From JAFALK01 sp042701975 (lineage in GTDB: Bacteria; Pseudomonadota; Gammaproteobacteria; Burkholderiales; Burkholderiaceae_C), in the NCBI GenBank assembly GCA_042701975.1, contig CP170561.1, positions 4,030,001 through 4,094,000 of the forward strand: 64,000 bases of DNA. The letters are read 5' to 3'. Both the position numbers and the translations under genes were made by a program. The notes under the pieces are model-generated. The model searched no databases and had not been told where the DNA came from. It saw only the letters and a program-made list of their open reading frames with translations. Below, in pieces: positions 15,699 through 25,064 of this stretch; position 1 is the stretch's first letter; each line of letters begins with the position of its first letter.

Positions 15699-16784
15699 TT
15701 ACTTCTTGCCTCCAGCGGGCGCCGTCTTGCCATGCTCGGGCGAAGGCCACAAGCCGCGCGGACGTGCCAGCATCACGCCGATCATGGCCAGCGCCACGAG
15801 CAACTGGCGCACGATGGCGGCGTCCAGACGACCGCCGGTCCAGTCGGCGAGCGGGCCGCCCACGTAGCGCAGCACTTCGGGCAAGGCCGCCAGCAGCAGC
15901 GCACCGAGGATCACGCCGGGGATGTGGCCGATGCCGCCCAGCACCACCATGGCGACGATCATGATCGACTCCTGCAGGCTGAACGACTCGGGGCTGACGA
16001 AGCCCTGGAAGGACGCGAACAGCGTGCCCGACACGCCGCCGAAGGTGGCGCCCATGCCGAAGGCCAACAGCTTGAGGTTGCGGGTGTTGATGCCCATCGC
16101 CTTGGCGGCGATCTCGTCTTCGCGGATGGCCATCCAGGCGCGGCCGATGCGCGAATCTTCCAGCCGGCTGCAGATCACCACGGCCAGCACGACCAGGGCG
16201 AGGAACAGGTAGTAGTACAGCGAGACCGAGGAGAGCGTGTAGCCCGCCACCGTCAGGGGCTGCGAAAGGTCCAGCCCACCGATATGGATGGCATCGATCT
16301 GGCCGATGCCCTGCGGGCCGTTGGTGATGTTGACCGGGTCCTGCAGGTTGACGAGGAAGACGCGGATGATCTCGCCGAAGCCGAGCGTGACGATGGCGAG
16401 GTAGTCGCCGCGCAGCTTCAGCGTGGGCGTGCCCAGCAGCACGCCGAAGATCCCGGCCACCAGCGCTGCCAACGGGATCGCGAAGTAGATCGGGATGTGC
16501 AGACCGGTCGGGAACAGCGCGGCGATAGCCGGGAAGTTCTGCGTCAGGTGCGGGCTCGACAGCAGTGCGAACAGATAGGCACCCACGGCGTAGAACGCCA
16601 CATAGCCCAGGTCCAGCAGGCCGGCGTAGCCGACGACGATGTTCAGGCCCAGGGCCAGCAGCACGTACAGCAGCGCCACGTCGACGATGCGGACCCACGC
16701 ATTGCCGAACTGCTGCGCGAAGAACGGCAGCACCAGCAGGCCGAGTGCGGCGACGAGAAAGACAGCGAGTTTCTTGGTATTCAT
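15699..16784 (-). CDS. livM: Branched-chain amino-acid ABC permease LivM
   Basis: A 361-residue inner-membrane permease with about 9-10 hydrophobic segments. The family motifs LGLNIVVGYAGLLDLGYVAFYAVGAY region (about 45-70), GDYLAIVTLGFGEIIR (about 125-140), AIREDEIAAKAMGINT (EAA-like loop, about 218-233), and VVLGGIGHIPGVILGA are clear. ATG 16784 (MNTKKLAVF) is chosen because GGAGG lies just upstream; the in-frame GTG at 16805 would place that ribosome-binding site inside the gene. It forms the channel with LivH. Confidence 0.92.
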   Translation of the reverse strand: MNTKKLAVFLVAALGLLVLPFFAQQFGNAWVRIVDVALLYVLLALGLNIVVGYAGLLDLGYVAFYAVGAYLFALLSSPHLTQNFPAIAALFPTGLHIPIYFAIPLAALVAGIFGVLLGTPTLKLRGDYLAIVTLGFGEIIRVFLVNLQDPVNITNGPQGIGQIDAIHIGGLDLSQPLTVAGYTLSSVSLYYYLFLALVVLAVVICSRLEDSRIGRAWMAIREDEIAAKAMGINTRNLKLLAFGMGATFGGVSGTLFASFQGFVSPESFSLQESIMIVAMVVLGGIGHIPGVILGALLLAALPEVLRYVGGPLADWTGGRLDAAIVRQLLVALAMIGVMLARPRGLWPSPEHGKTAPAGGKK

Positions 16785-16801
16785 GGTCGATCCCTCCTCG
16801 C

Positions 16802-17725
16802 TCACGCCCGATCAGCCACGCGCTCGCCGAGCAGGCCCGAGGGCCGCAGCGTGAGCACGAGAATCAGCAGCAGGAAAGAGAAGATGTCCACGTACTGGCT
16901 GCCGAACAGGCCGCCCGTGAAGTCCGGCAGGTAGCCGGCGCCGAAGGATTCGACGAGGCCCAGCAGCACGCCGCCCACCATGGCACCGGCCAGATTGCCG
17001 ATGCCGCCGAGCACCGCGGCCGTGAAGGCCTTCAGGCCAGGCATGAAGCCGGTGATGTGCTGGATGGTGCCGTAGTTGGCCGCCCACATCACACCGGCCA
17101 CCGCGGCCAGGGCTGCGCCGATGACGAAGGTGGCGGAGATGACCAGATCGGGCTTCACGCCCATCAGCATGGCCACGCGCGGGTTCTCGGCCGTGGCGCG
17201 CATGGCGCGACCCAGCTTGGTGCCGTGCACCAGCCACATCAGGCCGGCCAGCACGGCCACCGAGAGGCCGAGGATCAGGATCTGCGTGATCGTGATCACC
17301 GCGCCACCGAACTCGACCGGATCGCTGGGCAGCAGCTGCGGAAAGGGCTTGGGGCTCGGCTTCCAGATGATCATCGCCAGGGTCTGCAGCAGCAGCGACA
17401 TGCCCATGGCGGTGATCAGCGGCGCGAGGCGCGGTGCGTTGCGCAGCGGCCGGTAGGCGATCTTCTCGATCACGAAGTTCAGCGCGCAGCAGACGACGAT
17501 GGCCGCGGCCATGCCGATCACCAGCAGCAGCCAGCCAGGCAGGCCGTAGTCCGCCAGTGCGGTGGCCACGGTCCAGGCCACCATGCCGCCCACCATCAGG
17601 ATTTCGCCGTGGGCGAAGTTGATCAGGTTGATGATGCCGTAGACCATTGTGTAGCCCAGGGCGACCAGCGAGTACATGGCGCCGAGCACCAGGCCGTTGA
17701 TCAACTGCTGTAGAAGAATGTCCAT
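16802..17725 (-). CDS. livH: Branched-chain amino-acid ABC permease LivH
   Basis: A 307-residue permease, first gene of livHMGF. Clear family sequence: QQLINGLVLGAMYSLVALGY (about 6-25), YGIINLINFAHGEILMVGG, TAENPRVAMLMGVKPD (EAA-like loop) and AAVLGGIGNLAGAMVGGVLLG. ATG 17725 (MDILLQQL) is preferred to an upstream in-frame codon. No periplasmic binding protein (LivJ/K) gene is in the operon; the nearest receptor is the Bug protein beyond livF, which belongs to a different transporter class. The partner must be elsewhere. Confidence 0.92.
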   Translation of the reverse strand: MDILLQQLINGLVLGAMYSLVALGYTMVYGIINLINFAHGEILMVGGMVAWTVATALADYGLPGWLLLVIGMAAAIVVCCALNFVIEKIAYRPLRNAPRLAPLITAMGMSLLLQTLAMIIWKPSPKPFPQLLPSDPVEFGGAVITITQILILGLSVAVLAGLMWLVHGTKLGRAMRATAENPRVAMLMGVKPDLVISATFVIGAALAAVAGVMWAANYGTIQHITGFMPGLKAFTAAVLGGIGNLAGAMVGGVLLGLVESFGAGYLPDFTGGLFGSQYVDIFSFLLLILVLTLRPSGLLGERVADRA

Positions 17726-17742
17726 GGATTGCGTGCGTGAGT

Positions 17743-17775
17743 GAAACAAAAAGGCCCGCCAGGGTGACGGGCCTT
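17743..17775 (-). terminator. Terminator after rarA
   Basis: Read on the minus strand, AAGGCCCG (complement of 17768-17775) pairs with CGGGCCTT (complement of 17751-17758) over a 9-base loop and is followed by TTTGTTTC. It separates rarA from livH. Confidence 0.8.
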
Positions 17776-17795
17776 CTCACGGCTTGGCCGGCATT

Positions 17796-19160
17796 CTAGG
17801 AGTCGCCGCTGCGGGCTTTCCCTGGGGTATCCCCCAGCGCTTGCGTTGCCCCTTCGTTAACTTCCTGGTTAAGACGGCGGAGCTCGGCCAATTTGTCCCC
17901 GATGCGGATTTCAAGCCCGCGCGGCACGGGCTCATAGAAGTGCTGGCCGATCAGGCCCTCTGGCAGATAGGTGGCGCCGGCCGCAAATGCACCGGGTTCG
18001 TCATGGGCATAACGGTATTGTTCGCCGTACCCCAGATTTTTCATGAGCTGGGTGGGCGCATTGCGCAGGTGCATGGGCACCGGCCGGCTCTGGTCCTGCT
18101 TGATCAGCGCGCGAACGGTGTTGTAGGCCGTGTAGACAGCGTTCGACTTGGGTGCCACGGCAAGGTAAACGGCGGCCTGCGCCAGCGCGAGCTCGCCCTC
18201 CGGCGTTCCCAACCGCTCGTAGCACTCGGCCGCATCCAGCGTGATGCGCAGCGCCCGCGGATCGGCGTTGCCGATGTCCTCGCTGGCCATGCGCACCAGG
18301 CGGCGCGAGATGTAGCGGGCATCGACGCCGCCGTCGAGCATGCGCACCAGCCAATAGAGCGCGCCATCCGGATCGGAGCCGCGCACCGATTTGTGCAGGG
18401 CTGAGATGACGTCGTAGAACTGGTCGCCGCCCTTGTCGTAGCGGCGCAGCTGCTCGCCGAGCGTCTTTTCGAGCAGGGATTCGTCGACTTCCGCCGTGGC
18501 CTCAGGCGTCAGCTGTGCCACGGCCTCGACCGTGTTGAGCAGGCGGCGCGCGTCACCATCGGCATAGGCGATCACGCGCGTGGCCGCTGCGGCCGTATAA
18601 GGCGCGCTGTGCAACTCGGTCACGCCGCGTTCGAGCAGCGCACGCAGGTCGTTCTCGTCCAGCGACTTCAGCACATGCACCGTCGCACGCGAGAGCAGCG
18701 CCGAGTTGACCTCGAAGCTCGGGTTCTCGGTCGTGGCACCGATGAAGGTGAACAGACCCGATTCCACATGCGGCAGGAAGGCATCCTGCTGCGCCTTGTT
18801 GAAGCGGTGCACTTCGTCGACGAACAGCACGGTGCGCCGCGGCAGCACGGATTGGGCGCGCTCCACGGCCTCGCGGATGTCCTTCACGCCGCCCAGCACG
18901 GCCGAGATGGTGATGAACTGCGCCTCGAAGGCATCGGCCATCAGCCGCGCCAGCGTGGTCTTGCCCACGCCCGGCGGGCCCCACAGGATCATCGAATGCA
19001 GTTTGCCCGAGGCAAAGGCCGTGGCCAGCGGCATGCCGGGGCCCAGCAGGTGCTGCTGGCCGATCACATCCGCCAGCGTCTTGGGGCGCAGCCGCTCGGG
19101 CAGGGGCTGGTGGCCGGCTTGCGTGGAGCTCAGCTCAGGGAACAGCGAATCCGTCGTCAT
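17796..19160 (-). CDS. rarA: Replication-associated recombination protein A (AAA ATPase)
   Basis: A 454-residue RarA/MgsA of normal length, an AAA+ ATPase related to clamp loaders that acts at stalled replication forks. N-terminal PLPERLRPKTLADVIGQQHL (about 19-38), Walker A GPPGVGKTT (about 61-69), Walker B LFVDEVHRFNKAQQDAFLP (about 111-129), sensor 1 GATTENPSFEVNSALLSR and the C-terminal domain with KSVRGSDPDGALYW are all readable. In E. coli rarA directly follows lolA; here an antiporter and a cupin gene separate them. A terminator follows at 17743. Confidence 0.95.
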   Translation of the reverse strand: MTTDSLFPELSSTQAGHQPLPERLRPKTLADVIGQQHLLGPGMPLATAFASGKLHSMILWGPPGVGKTTLARLMADAFEAQFITISAVLGGVKDIREAVERAQSVLPRRTVLFVDEVHRFNKAQQDAFLPHVESGLFTFIGATTENPSFEVNSALLSRATVHVLKSLDENDLRALLERGVTELHSAPYTAAAATRVIAYADGDARRLLNTVEAVAQLTPEATAEVDESLLEKTLGEQLRRYDKGGDQFYDVISALHKSVRGSDPDGALYWLVRMLDGGVDARYISRRLVRMASEDIGNADPRALRITLDAAECYERLGTPEGELALAQAAVYLAVAPKSNAVYTAYNTVRALIKQDQSRPVPMHLRNAPTQLMKNLGYGEQYRYAHDEPGAFAAGATYLPEGLIGQHFYEPVPRGLEIRIGDKLAELRRLNQEVNEGATQALGDTPGKARSGDS

Positions 19161-19244
19161 GCCGCGATTGTGTCAGTTGACCCTGGCCGTTCGGGACGGG
19201 AGACTGTGCCGCCCTTCCCCCAACGACATCCCGGAGGAGACCCC

Positions 19245-19652
19245 ATGAAAAAGCTCTCGCGCGCGCTCGTCGGTGCGATCCTGTTCGGCTCCGGCCTCGG
19301 CGTCGGCCTGATGGCCCAGTCCGGCGGCGATTTCCAGTTGCGCAAGGAATTGCGGCGCACCGACCTGACAGGCGCGCCCAATATGGAGGTGATCGTCTCG
19401 ATGACGGAAATCAAGCCCGGAGAAGGCCTGCCGGCCCACTTCCACAACGGTGTGGAGGCGCTCTATGTCGTGCAAGGCTCGACCATCCAGCTGCCGGGCA
19501 AGGAGCCGACGCAGATGGCCACCGGCGCCAACGGCCTGAACCTGCGCGAGGTGGTGCATGGCGGCTTCAAGAACGTGGGCACCACACCGCTGGTGCTGTT
19601 CTCGGTCCACGTGACCGACAAGGGCAAAGCCCTGTACGAGTTCAAGTCCTAG
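19245..19652 (+). CDS. Secreted cupin-domain protein
   Basis: A 135-residue protein with an N-terminal hydrophobic export segment (about 6-26, LVGAILFGSGLGVGLMAQ) and a single cupin domain. Cupin motif 1 is PGEGLPAHFHNGVEALYVV (about 59-77, with the metal-binding His-x-His and downstream Glu); motif 2 is degenerate but ends with REVVHGGFKNVG. Such small exported cupins bind a metal or small ligand; no specific function is recognised. GGAGGAG precedes ATG 19245. It lies divergent to rarA and its 3' end overlaps the convergent antiporter gene by 11 bp. Confidence 0.8.
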   Translation: MKKLSRALVGAILFGSGLGVGLMAQSGGDFQLRKELRRTDLTGAPNMEVIVSMTEIKPGEGLPAHFHNGVEALYVVQGSTIQLPGKEPTQMATGANGLNLREVVHGGFKNVGTTPLVLFSVHVTDKGKALYEFKS

Positions 19653-21339
19653 GCTTGAGCGCGGCGATCACCCGATCGCCCAGCACCTGGGCCAGTGCGT
19701 CGTCGGCCAGCAGGCCCTGGCACTGTCCGCCCTCCTCCAGCAACCGGGCTTCTTCTTCGCTGTAGGCGCGGATCAGCAGCTGGATGCCGGGGTTGAGCGT
19801 ACGCGCGGTCTCGACCATGCGCCGTGCCTGCACCGCATCGCCGCCCGCGATGACGAGCATGGCGGCGCGTGCCACATGGGCCTGGATCAGCACGGCCGGA
19901 TCGGCCGCGTCGCCACTGACTGCGGGCTGGCCTTCGGCACGCAAGGCTTCAACCAGCTCGCGCTGCTGCTCAGCCACCACGAAAGGGATGCCGGCAGCGC
20001 GCAGCCGCTCGGCCACGCGCCGGCCCAGCCGGCCATAGCCGACGAGCACGACCTGATCGTGCAGCAGTGTCTGATCCACGCTCTCAGGCAGTTCGGCCAG
20101 CGGATCGTCGCGGGATTCGAGCTTGCGGGCCAACGCGGAACGACGCAGCACCCAGGCGCGCACCGGCGCGATGCTGGCAAAAGCCAGCGGATTGAGTGCG
20201 ATGGAGATCAGCGCGCCGGCCAGGATCAGTTGCTGGCCGGCCTCGTCGAGCAGGCGCAGATGGATGCCGAGGCCGGCGAGGATGAAGGAGAACTCGCCGA
20301 TCTGCGCCAGGCCCGCTCCAACCGTCAGCGCAGTGTTCAGCGGATAGCGCAGCAGCAGCACGAGGAGCACGGCAGCCAGCGTCTTGCCGACCATGATGAC
20401 GGCGGCCACGCCCAGCACACGCAGCGGCTCTTCGACCAGGATGCGCGGGTCGAACAGCATGCCGACTGAGACGAAAAAGAGCACGGCGAATGCATCACGC
20501 AGCGGCAGCGATTCGTCGGCAGCACGGTGGCTCAGCTCGGACTCGCGCATCACCATGCCGGCGAAGAAGGCGCCGAGCGCAAACGACACATCGAAGAGCT
20601 TGGCTGCACCGAAAGCCACGCCCAGGGCCGCTGCGATCACGCCCAGCGTGAAGAGCTCGCGCGAACCCGTACCGGCCACCATCCAGAGCAGCTTGGGCAG
20701 CACGCGCCGGCCGACCACGAGCATCAGCGCCACGAAGGCCGCTACCTTGCCCAGTGTGATGGCGAGTGTCAGGCCGATGCCCTGGCCGCCCGCGCCGGCA
20801 CCACCATCGCCATGCCAGATCGCAGCCAGCGGCGGCAGCAGCACGAGCACCAGCACCATCACGAGGTCTTCGACGACCAGCCAGCCCACGGCGATGCGGC
20901 CGTTGACCGATTCCATCTGCCCGCTGGCCTCCAGCGCACGCAACAGCACGACAGTGCTGGCAACGGACAGCGCAAGGCCGAACACCAGCGCAGCGTCGGC
21001 CGACCAGCCCCACAGGTGCGCCAGCCCCGCGCCGAGCAGCGTGGCGACGGCGATCTGGACGATGGCGCCGGGCAGCGCGATGCGCTTCACGGCCAGCAGG
21101 TCGTCCATCGAGAAATGCAAGCCCACGCCGAACATCAGCAGCATGACGCCGATCTCGGCCAGCTGGCCGGCCAGCGCCACATCGCCCACGAAACCGGGCG
21201 TGGCCGGCCCGATCAGGATGCCCGCAAACAGATAGCCCACCAGCGGCGGCATGCGCAGCCGCGCAGCGATCAGGCCGAAGATCAGCGCGAGGCCGAGGCC
21301 CGTCGCAATGGTGGCAATGAGGCTGACTTCATGGGGCAT
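19642..21339 (-). CDS. CPA2-type cation:proton antiporter with RCK domain (YbaL/KefB-like)
   Basis: A 565-residue protein. About 12 membrane segments (residues 1-390) carry the CPA2 signatures PPLVGYLFAGILIGP (about 31-45), GVMLLMFGVGLHFS, GWLVVEDLVMVLVL and ALGAFFAGMVMRESELSH. A cytosolic RCK/TrkA-N domain begins near residue 418 with VVLVGYGRLGRRVAERL, a Rossmann motif. It probably exchanges K+ or Na+ for protons and is gated by a nucleotide or other ligand. It sits between lolA and rarA, 30 bp downstream of lolA on the same strand, interrupting an otherwise familiar ftsK-lolA-rarA order. Confidence 0.87.
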   Translation of the reverse strand: MPHEVSLIATIATGLGLALIFGLIAARLRMPPLVGYLFAGILIGPATPGFVGDVALAGQLAEIGVMLLMFGVGLHFSMDDLLAVKRIALPGAIVQIAVATLLGAGLAHLWGWSADAALVFGLALSVASTVVLLRALEASGQMESVNGRIAVGWLVVEDLVMVLVLVLLPPLAAIWHGDGGAGAGGQGIGLTLAITLGKVAAFVALMLVVGRRVLPKLLWMVAGTGSRELFTLGVIAAALGVAFGAAKLFDVSFALGAFFAGMVMRESELSHRAADESLPLRDAFAVLFFVSVGMLFDPRILVEEPLRVLGVAAVIMVGKTLAAVLLVLLLRYPLNTALTVGAGLAQIGEFSFILAGLGIHLRLLDEAGQQLILAGALISIALNPLAFASIAPVRAWVLRRSALARKLESRDDPLAELPESVDQTLLHDQVVLVGYGRLGRRVAERLRAAGIPFVVAEQQRELVEALRAEGQPAVSGDAADPAVLIQAHVARAAMLVIAGGDAVQARRMVETARTLNPGIQLLIRAYSEEEARLLEEGGQCQGLLADDALAQVLGDRVIAALKPRT

Positions 21340-21369
21340 CGACGGGGCGCCTCGCTTCTTGGGTGTTGT

Positions 21370-21975
21370 TTACTGTTCGATCAGGTCAGCGCCCTTGGGC
21401 AGCGTGAAGCGGAACTGCTCCGGCGCAATCGCCACATTGGCCGCGATGCCGTCGAACTGCAGCAGCGACTTCTGACCGAAGCCATCGACGATCTCGACGC
21501 TGGAGAGCTCCTTGCCCTTGAAGCGGATGCGCAGAGACTGCAGCGTGCCGTCGGCCTGCTTGGGCGTGGCCAGCACGACATCGGCGCTTTCGGCCTTGAG
21601 CACGAAGTCGCGCTCCAGATTGTTGCCGGCCAGCAGGGCTGCAGGCGTGGCGCCCAGAGCCTTGTCCATCTTGCGCGAACTGGCCTGGTTGAGATCGGGG
21701 TCGAACAGCCAGACCTTGGCACCATCGCCCACGATCAGCTGCTCGAAGGGCTTGCTGTAGACGAAGCGGAAGCGGTCCGGGCGCTGAAACTCGAAGCTGC
21801 CGCTGGAGGTCTTGGTGCGCTTGCCGTCGGGCGAGGTCACGGTCTGGGTGAAGTTGGTGCGGCCGGTCTTGATGTCGGAGACGAAAGCCTTGAGCGTGTC
21901 GATGGCATCGGCACGGGCCAATCCATTGAATGTCAGGCTCAACAGCAGCGTTAGCGAAAGGATCAGCTTCTTCAT
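21370..21975 (-). CDS. lolA: Outer-membrane lipoprotein carrier protein LolA
   Basis: A 201-residue periplasmic chaperone that ferries lipoproteins from LolCDE to LolB. It has a cleavable signal (MKKLILSLTLLLSLTFNGLARA, about 1-22) and the LolA pattern DTLKAFVSDIKTGRTNFTQTV, then SGSFEFQRPDRFRFVYSKPFEQLIVGDG region (about 58-85) and KVWLFDPDLNQ. The length is family-typical. It starts 16 bp after the ftsK stop, matching the conserved ftsK-lolA arrangement. Confidence 0.93.
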   Translation of the reverse strand: MKKLILSLTLLLSLTFNGLARADAIDTLKAFVSDIKTGRTNFTQTVTSPDGKRTKTSSGSFEFQRPDRFRFVYSKPFEQLIVGDGAKVWLFDPDLNQASSRKMDKALGATPAALLAGNNLERDFVLKAESADVVLATPKQADGTLQSLRIRFKGKELSSVEIVDGFGQKSLLQFDGIAANVAIAPEQFRFTLPKGADLIEQ

Positions 21976-21991
21976 TCGTTCCTACTTCCTC

Positions 21992-24385
21992 TTACTCGTC
22001 GCGCTTCGGGATGATCAGGTCGCGGCTGCCGTTGGTGTTCATCGCACCAACGAGGCCCGACTTCTCCATCTGCTCCAGCAGGCGCGCCGCGCGGTTGTAG
22101 CCGATGCGCAGGTGGCGCTGCACCAGCGAGATCGAGGCCTTGCGATGCTGCAGCACGATGGCCACGGCCTGGTCGTACATCGCATCGCCCTCGCCGTCGC
22201 CGCTGATGCCCGGCAAGGCGCCGCCTTCGCCGCCACCCTCGCCGTCCAGCACGCCGCCCTCCAGAATGCCCTCGATGTAGTTGGGCTCGCCGCCCTGCTC
22301 CTTCAGGTATTCCACAACGCGGTGGACTTCGTCGTCGCTGACAAAGGCGCCGTGCACGCGCACCGGCAGCCCGGTGCCCGAGGCCATGTAGAGCATGTCG
22401 CCCATGCCCAGCAGGGCCTCGGCGCCCATCTGGTCGAGGATGGTGCGGCTGTCGATCTTGCTGGAGACCTGGAAGGAGAGTCGCGTCGGGATGTTGGCCT
22501 TGATCAGGCCGGTGATCACGTCCACCGACGGACGCTGCGTGGCCAAGATCAGGTGGATGCCGGCGGCACGTGCCTTCTGCGCCAGGCGGGCGATCAGTTC
22601 TTCGATCTTCTTGCCCACGACCATCATCAGGTCGGCCAGCTCGTCGATCACGACGACGATGAAGGGCATGCGCTCCAGCGGCTCGGCGCCATCGGGATTC
22701 TCGGCCGAGAGGCTGAAGGGGTTGGGGATCTTCTCTCCGCGCGCATTGGCGTCGTCGATCTTCTTGTTGTAGCCGGCCAGGTTGCGCACGCCCATCTTGG
22801 ACATGATCTTGTAGCGCCGCTCCATCTCGCCCACACACCAGTTGAGCGCGTTGGAGGCCTGCTTCATGTCCGTGACCACGGGCGCCAGCAGGTGCGGGAT
22901 GCCTTCGTAGACACTCATTTCAAGCATCTTCGGGTCGATCAGGATGAGGCGCACATCGCGGGCCTCGGCCTTGTAGAGCAACGACAGGATCATCGCGTTG
23001 ATGCCCACCGACTTGCCCGAACCCGTCGTGCCGGCCACCAGGCAGTGCGGCATCTTGCCGAGGTCGGCCACCACCGGCGCACCGACGATGTCCTTGCCCA
23101 GGCCCATCGTCAGCAGCGAGCCGGCATCGGCATAGACCTGCGAGCCGAGGATTTCCGACAACTTGATGGTCTGGCGGCGCGCATTGGGCAACTCCAGCGC
23201 CATGAAGTTCTTGCCGGGAATCGTCTCAACCACGCGGATGCTGGTGAGGCTCAGGGAGCGCGCCAGATCCTTGGCCAGGTTGACGATCTGCGAGCCCTTC
23301 ACACCCGTGGCGGGTTCGATCTCGTAGCGCGTGATCACCGGGCCCGGTGAGGCCGCAACCACACGCACCTCGACACCGAAATCGCGCAGCTTCTTCTCGA
23401 TCAGGCGCGAGGTCATCTCCAGCGATTCGGGGGTGACCGTCTCCTGGCGCGGCGGCGCAGCGTCGAGCAGGTCGACCTGCGGCAGCTTGGTGTCACCCGG
23501 ATCGGCGAACAGCGTCTGCTGGCGCTCCTTGGCCACGCGGGTGGATTGCGGCACTTCGATCACGGGCGCTTCGATGACGATGGGCTCGTGCTCCACCACC
23601 ACCTGGCGTTCTTCCTCGACGACCTGGGCGCGTTCTTGCTTGGCGCGAGCGCCCACCTTCTTGTCTTCCTTGACCTCGCGGCGCTGGGTGCTCAACTCGC
23701 GGCGCTCATCGATCATCGTGCCGATGCGCTCGGCCAGATGGCCCCAGGAGAAGCGCAGCGCCATGGACATGGCCGCGAGCAGCGTGACGATGGCCAGCAC
23801 GCCCGAGCCGGCAAAACCCAGGCCGCGCATCAGCGCTGGGCCGAGGGCATAGCCCAGCACGCCGCCGGCCGGCCCGGGCAGGCGCGATTCCCAACCGTAG
23901 AGGCGGCTCCATTCCAGCGTGGTGGACGCAGCCATCAGCAGCACGATGCCCGCCACCGGCAAGCCCCAGCGGCGCCAGGCCGGGCGCTCGTCAGCCTCCG
24001 GGGTCTCGTGGCGCAGCAGGCGGGCCAGTCCGGCCAGCCATTGGCGCAGCGCCACCAGCGGCAGCCACCAGGCCGAGTAACCGAAGGCGAAGAGCAGCAA
24101 GTCCGACAGCCACGCGCCCACGGCACCGAGGCGGTTGGCGTACAGGCCCGGCGTGCCGGAGGTGGAGAAGGCCGCGTCTGCCGTGCTGTGCGTGACCATG
24201 GCCGTGACCCAGAGCAGCCAGGCCAGCGCGGCAATCAGCAGGAAGAGCGGCGAGCGCAGCACGTTCGAGCGGGGCTCGGGCGGCTTGGCCGTCTTGCGCG
24301 GCTGGCGCTTGTAGGTCTTTTCGGAGGAAGGCGTGGCACCGGCATCGGCGCCATCGCCCGTGAGGGAACCTAGGGGGAAACTCAT
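21992..24385 (-). CDS. ftsK: DNA translocase FtsK
   Basis: A 797-residue divisome-anchored DNA pump for chromosome dimer resolution. The N-terminal membrane region has about four segments (residues 44-220). A short charged linker (about 235-290) replaces the long Pro/Gln linker of E. coli. The alpha-beta motor follows, with Walker A VAGTTGSGKSV (about 447-457) and Walker B FIVVVIDELADLM (about 570-582). The C-terminal gamma winged-helix (about 725-797, AVAIVLQHRKASISLVQRHLRIGYNRAARL in part) reads KOPS. A Gly/Glu-rich spacer (GGVLDGEGGGEGGALPG) separates beta and gamma. It is followed by lolA. Confidence 0.96.
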   Translation of the reverse strand: MSFPLGSLTGDGADAGATPSSEKTYKRQPRKTAKPPEPRSNVLRSPLFLLIAALAWLLWVTAMVTHSTADAAFSTSGTPGLYANRLGAVGAWLSDLLLFAFGYSAWWLPLVALRQWLAGLARLLRHETPEADERPAWRRWGLPVAGIVLLMAASTTLEWSRLYGWESRLPGPAGGVLGYALGPALMRGLGFAGSGVLAIVTLLAAMSMALRFSWGHLAERIGTMIDERRELSTQRREVKEDKKVGARAKQERAQVVEEERQVVVEHEPIVIEAPVIEVPQSTRVAKERQQTLFADPGDTKLPQVDLLDAAPPRQETVTPESLEMTSRLIEKKLRDFGVEVRVVAASPGPVITRYEIEPATGVKGSQIVNLAKDLARSLSLTSIRVVETIPGKNFMALELPNARRQTIKLSEILGSQVYADAGSLLTMGLGKDIVGAPVVADLGKMPHCLVAGTTGSGKSVGINAMILSLLYKAEARDVRLILIDPKMLEMSVYEGIPHLLAPVVTDMKQASNALNWCVGEMERRYKIMSKMGVRNLAGYNKKIDDANARGEKIPNPFSLSAENPDGAEPLERMPFIVVVIDELADLMMVVGKKIEELIARLAQKARAAGIHLILATQRPSVDVITGLIKANIPTRLSFQVSSKIDSRTILDQMGAEALLGMGDMLYMASGTGLPVRVHGAFVSDDEVHRVVEYLKEQGGEPNYIEGILEGGVLDGEGGGEGGALPGISGDGEGDAMYDQAVAIVLQHRKASISLVQRHLRIGYNRAARLLEQMEKSGLVGAMNTNGSRDLIIPKRDE

Positions 24386-24398
24386 GCCCCCATTATCC

Positions 24399-25064
24399 TC
24401 AGTCGTGCAGACGTTCCTTGATCACGACGGAACCGTTCTCCAGTGTTTCGATCACGCCGCGTTCTTCCAGGTCCTTCATGACACGGCTGACCATCTCGCG
24501 CGAGGCGCCGACGACCTTGGCCATGTCCTGGCGCGAGACCTTGCCGCGGATGATCTTGACGCCCTTCTCTTCCTCGGCCATGTCCAGCAGGGTGCGGGCC
24601 ACGCGGCCGTACACGTCCAGCAGGGCCAGCGATTCGATCTGGCGGTCGGCGTTGCGCAGGCGGGCCACCAGGCCGCGCAGGATGCCGTAGGACAGGCTGG
24701 TGCTTTCCGGCAGGCAGCGGGCGAACTCGGGACGGCCCAGCACCAGCATGTCGGTCTGGACTTCGGCACGCACGGTGGCGCTGTGCGGCTCGTTGTCGAT
24801 CAGGCTCATCTCGCCGACGTAGTCACCGGTCTGCAGCACGGCCAGGATGACTTCTCGACCGCGGCTGTCGGCCGTCAGCACGCGGGCACGGCCGTTCAGC
24901 AGGATGAACAGCGCGTTGGACTTGGTGCCTTGTTCGACAATCAGCTCGCCGCGCTTGAAGCGGCGCTTGACCACGCTGTCCGCGATCGACTGGGCCTGAT
25001 CGGTCGTGAGCAGCGAGAACAGGGGCACCCGGCGGATCAGGTCGAGGTTGGACAACATGGCCAT
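24399..25064 (-). CDS. Crp/Fnr-family transcriptional regulator
   Basis: A 221-residue regulator: N-terminal cyclic-nucleotide-binding-like beta barrel (about 15-125, GELIVEQGTKSNALFILLNG and GDYVGEMSLIDNEPHSATVRA, each quoted within limits) and a C-terminal HTH (about 160-215) with VSRQDMAKVVGASREMVSRV as recognition region. It lacks the N-terminal cysteines of Fnr, so an Fe-S oxygen sensor is unlikely. The R-x-T of the cAMP pocket is partly kept (SATVRA), so cAMP binding is possible but unproven. ATG 25064 is chosen because AAGGAGA lies just upstream. It is divergent from trxB. Confidence 0.87.
   Translation of the reverse strand: MAMLSNLDLIRRVPLFSLLTTDQAQSIADSVVKRRFKRGELIVEQGTKSNALFILLNGRARVLTADSRGREVILAVLQTGDYVGEMSLIDNEPHSATVRAEVQTDMLVLGRPEFARCLPESTSLSYGILRGLVARLRNADRQIESLALLDVYGRVARTLLDMAEEEKGVKIIRGKVSRQDMAKVVGASREMVSRVMKDLEERGVIETLENGSVVIKERLHD

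Noticed and set aside
14883..16934. 683-codon frame opposite livG/livM
   Set aside because: Antisense shadow, rich in Gln/His/Asp/Arg; it covers three genuine liv genes.
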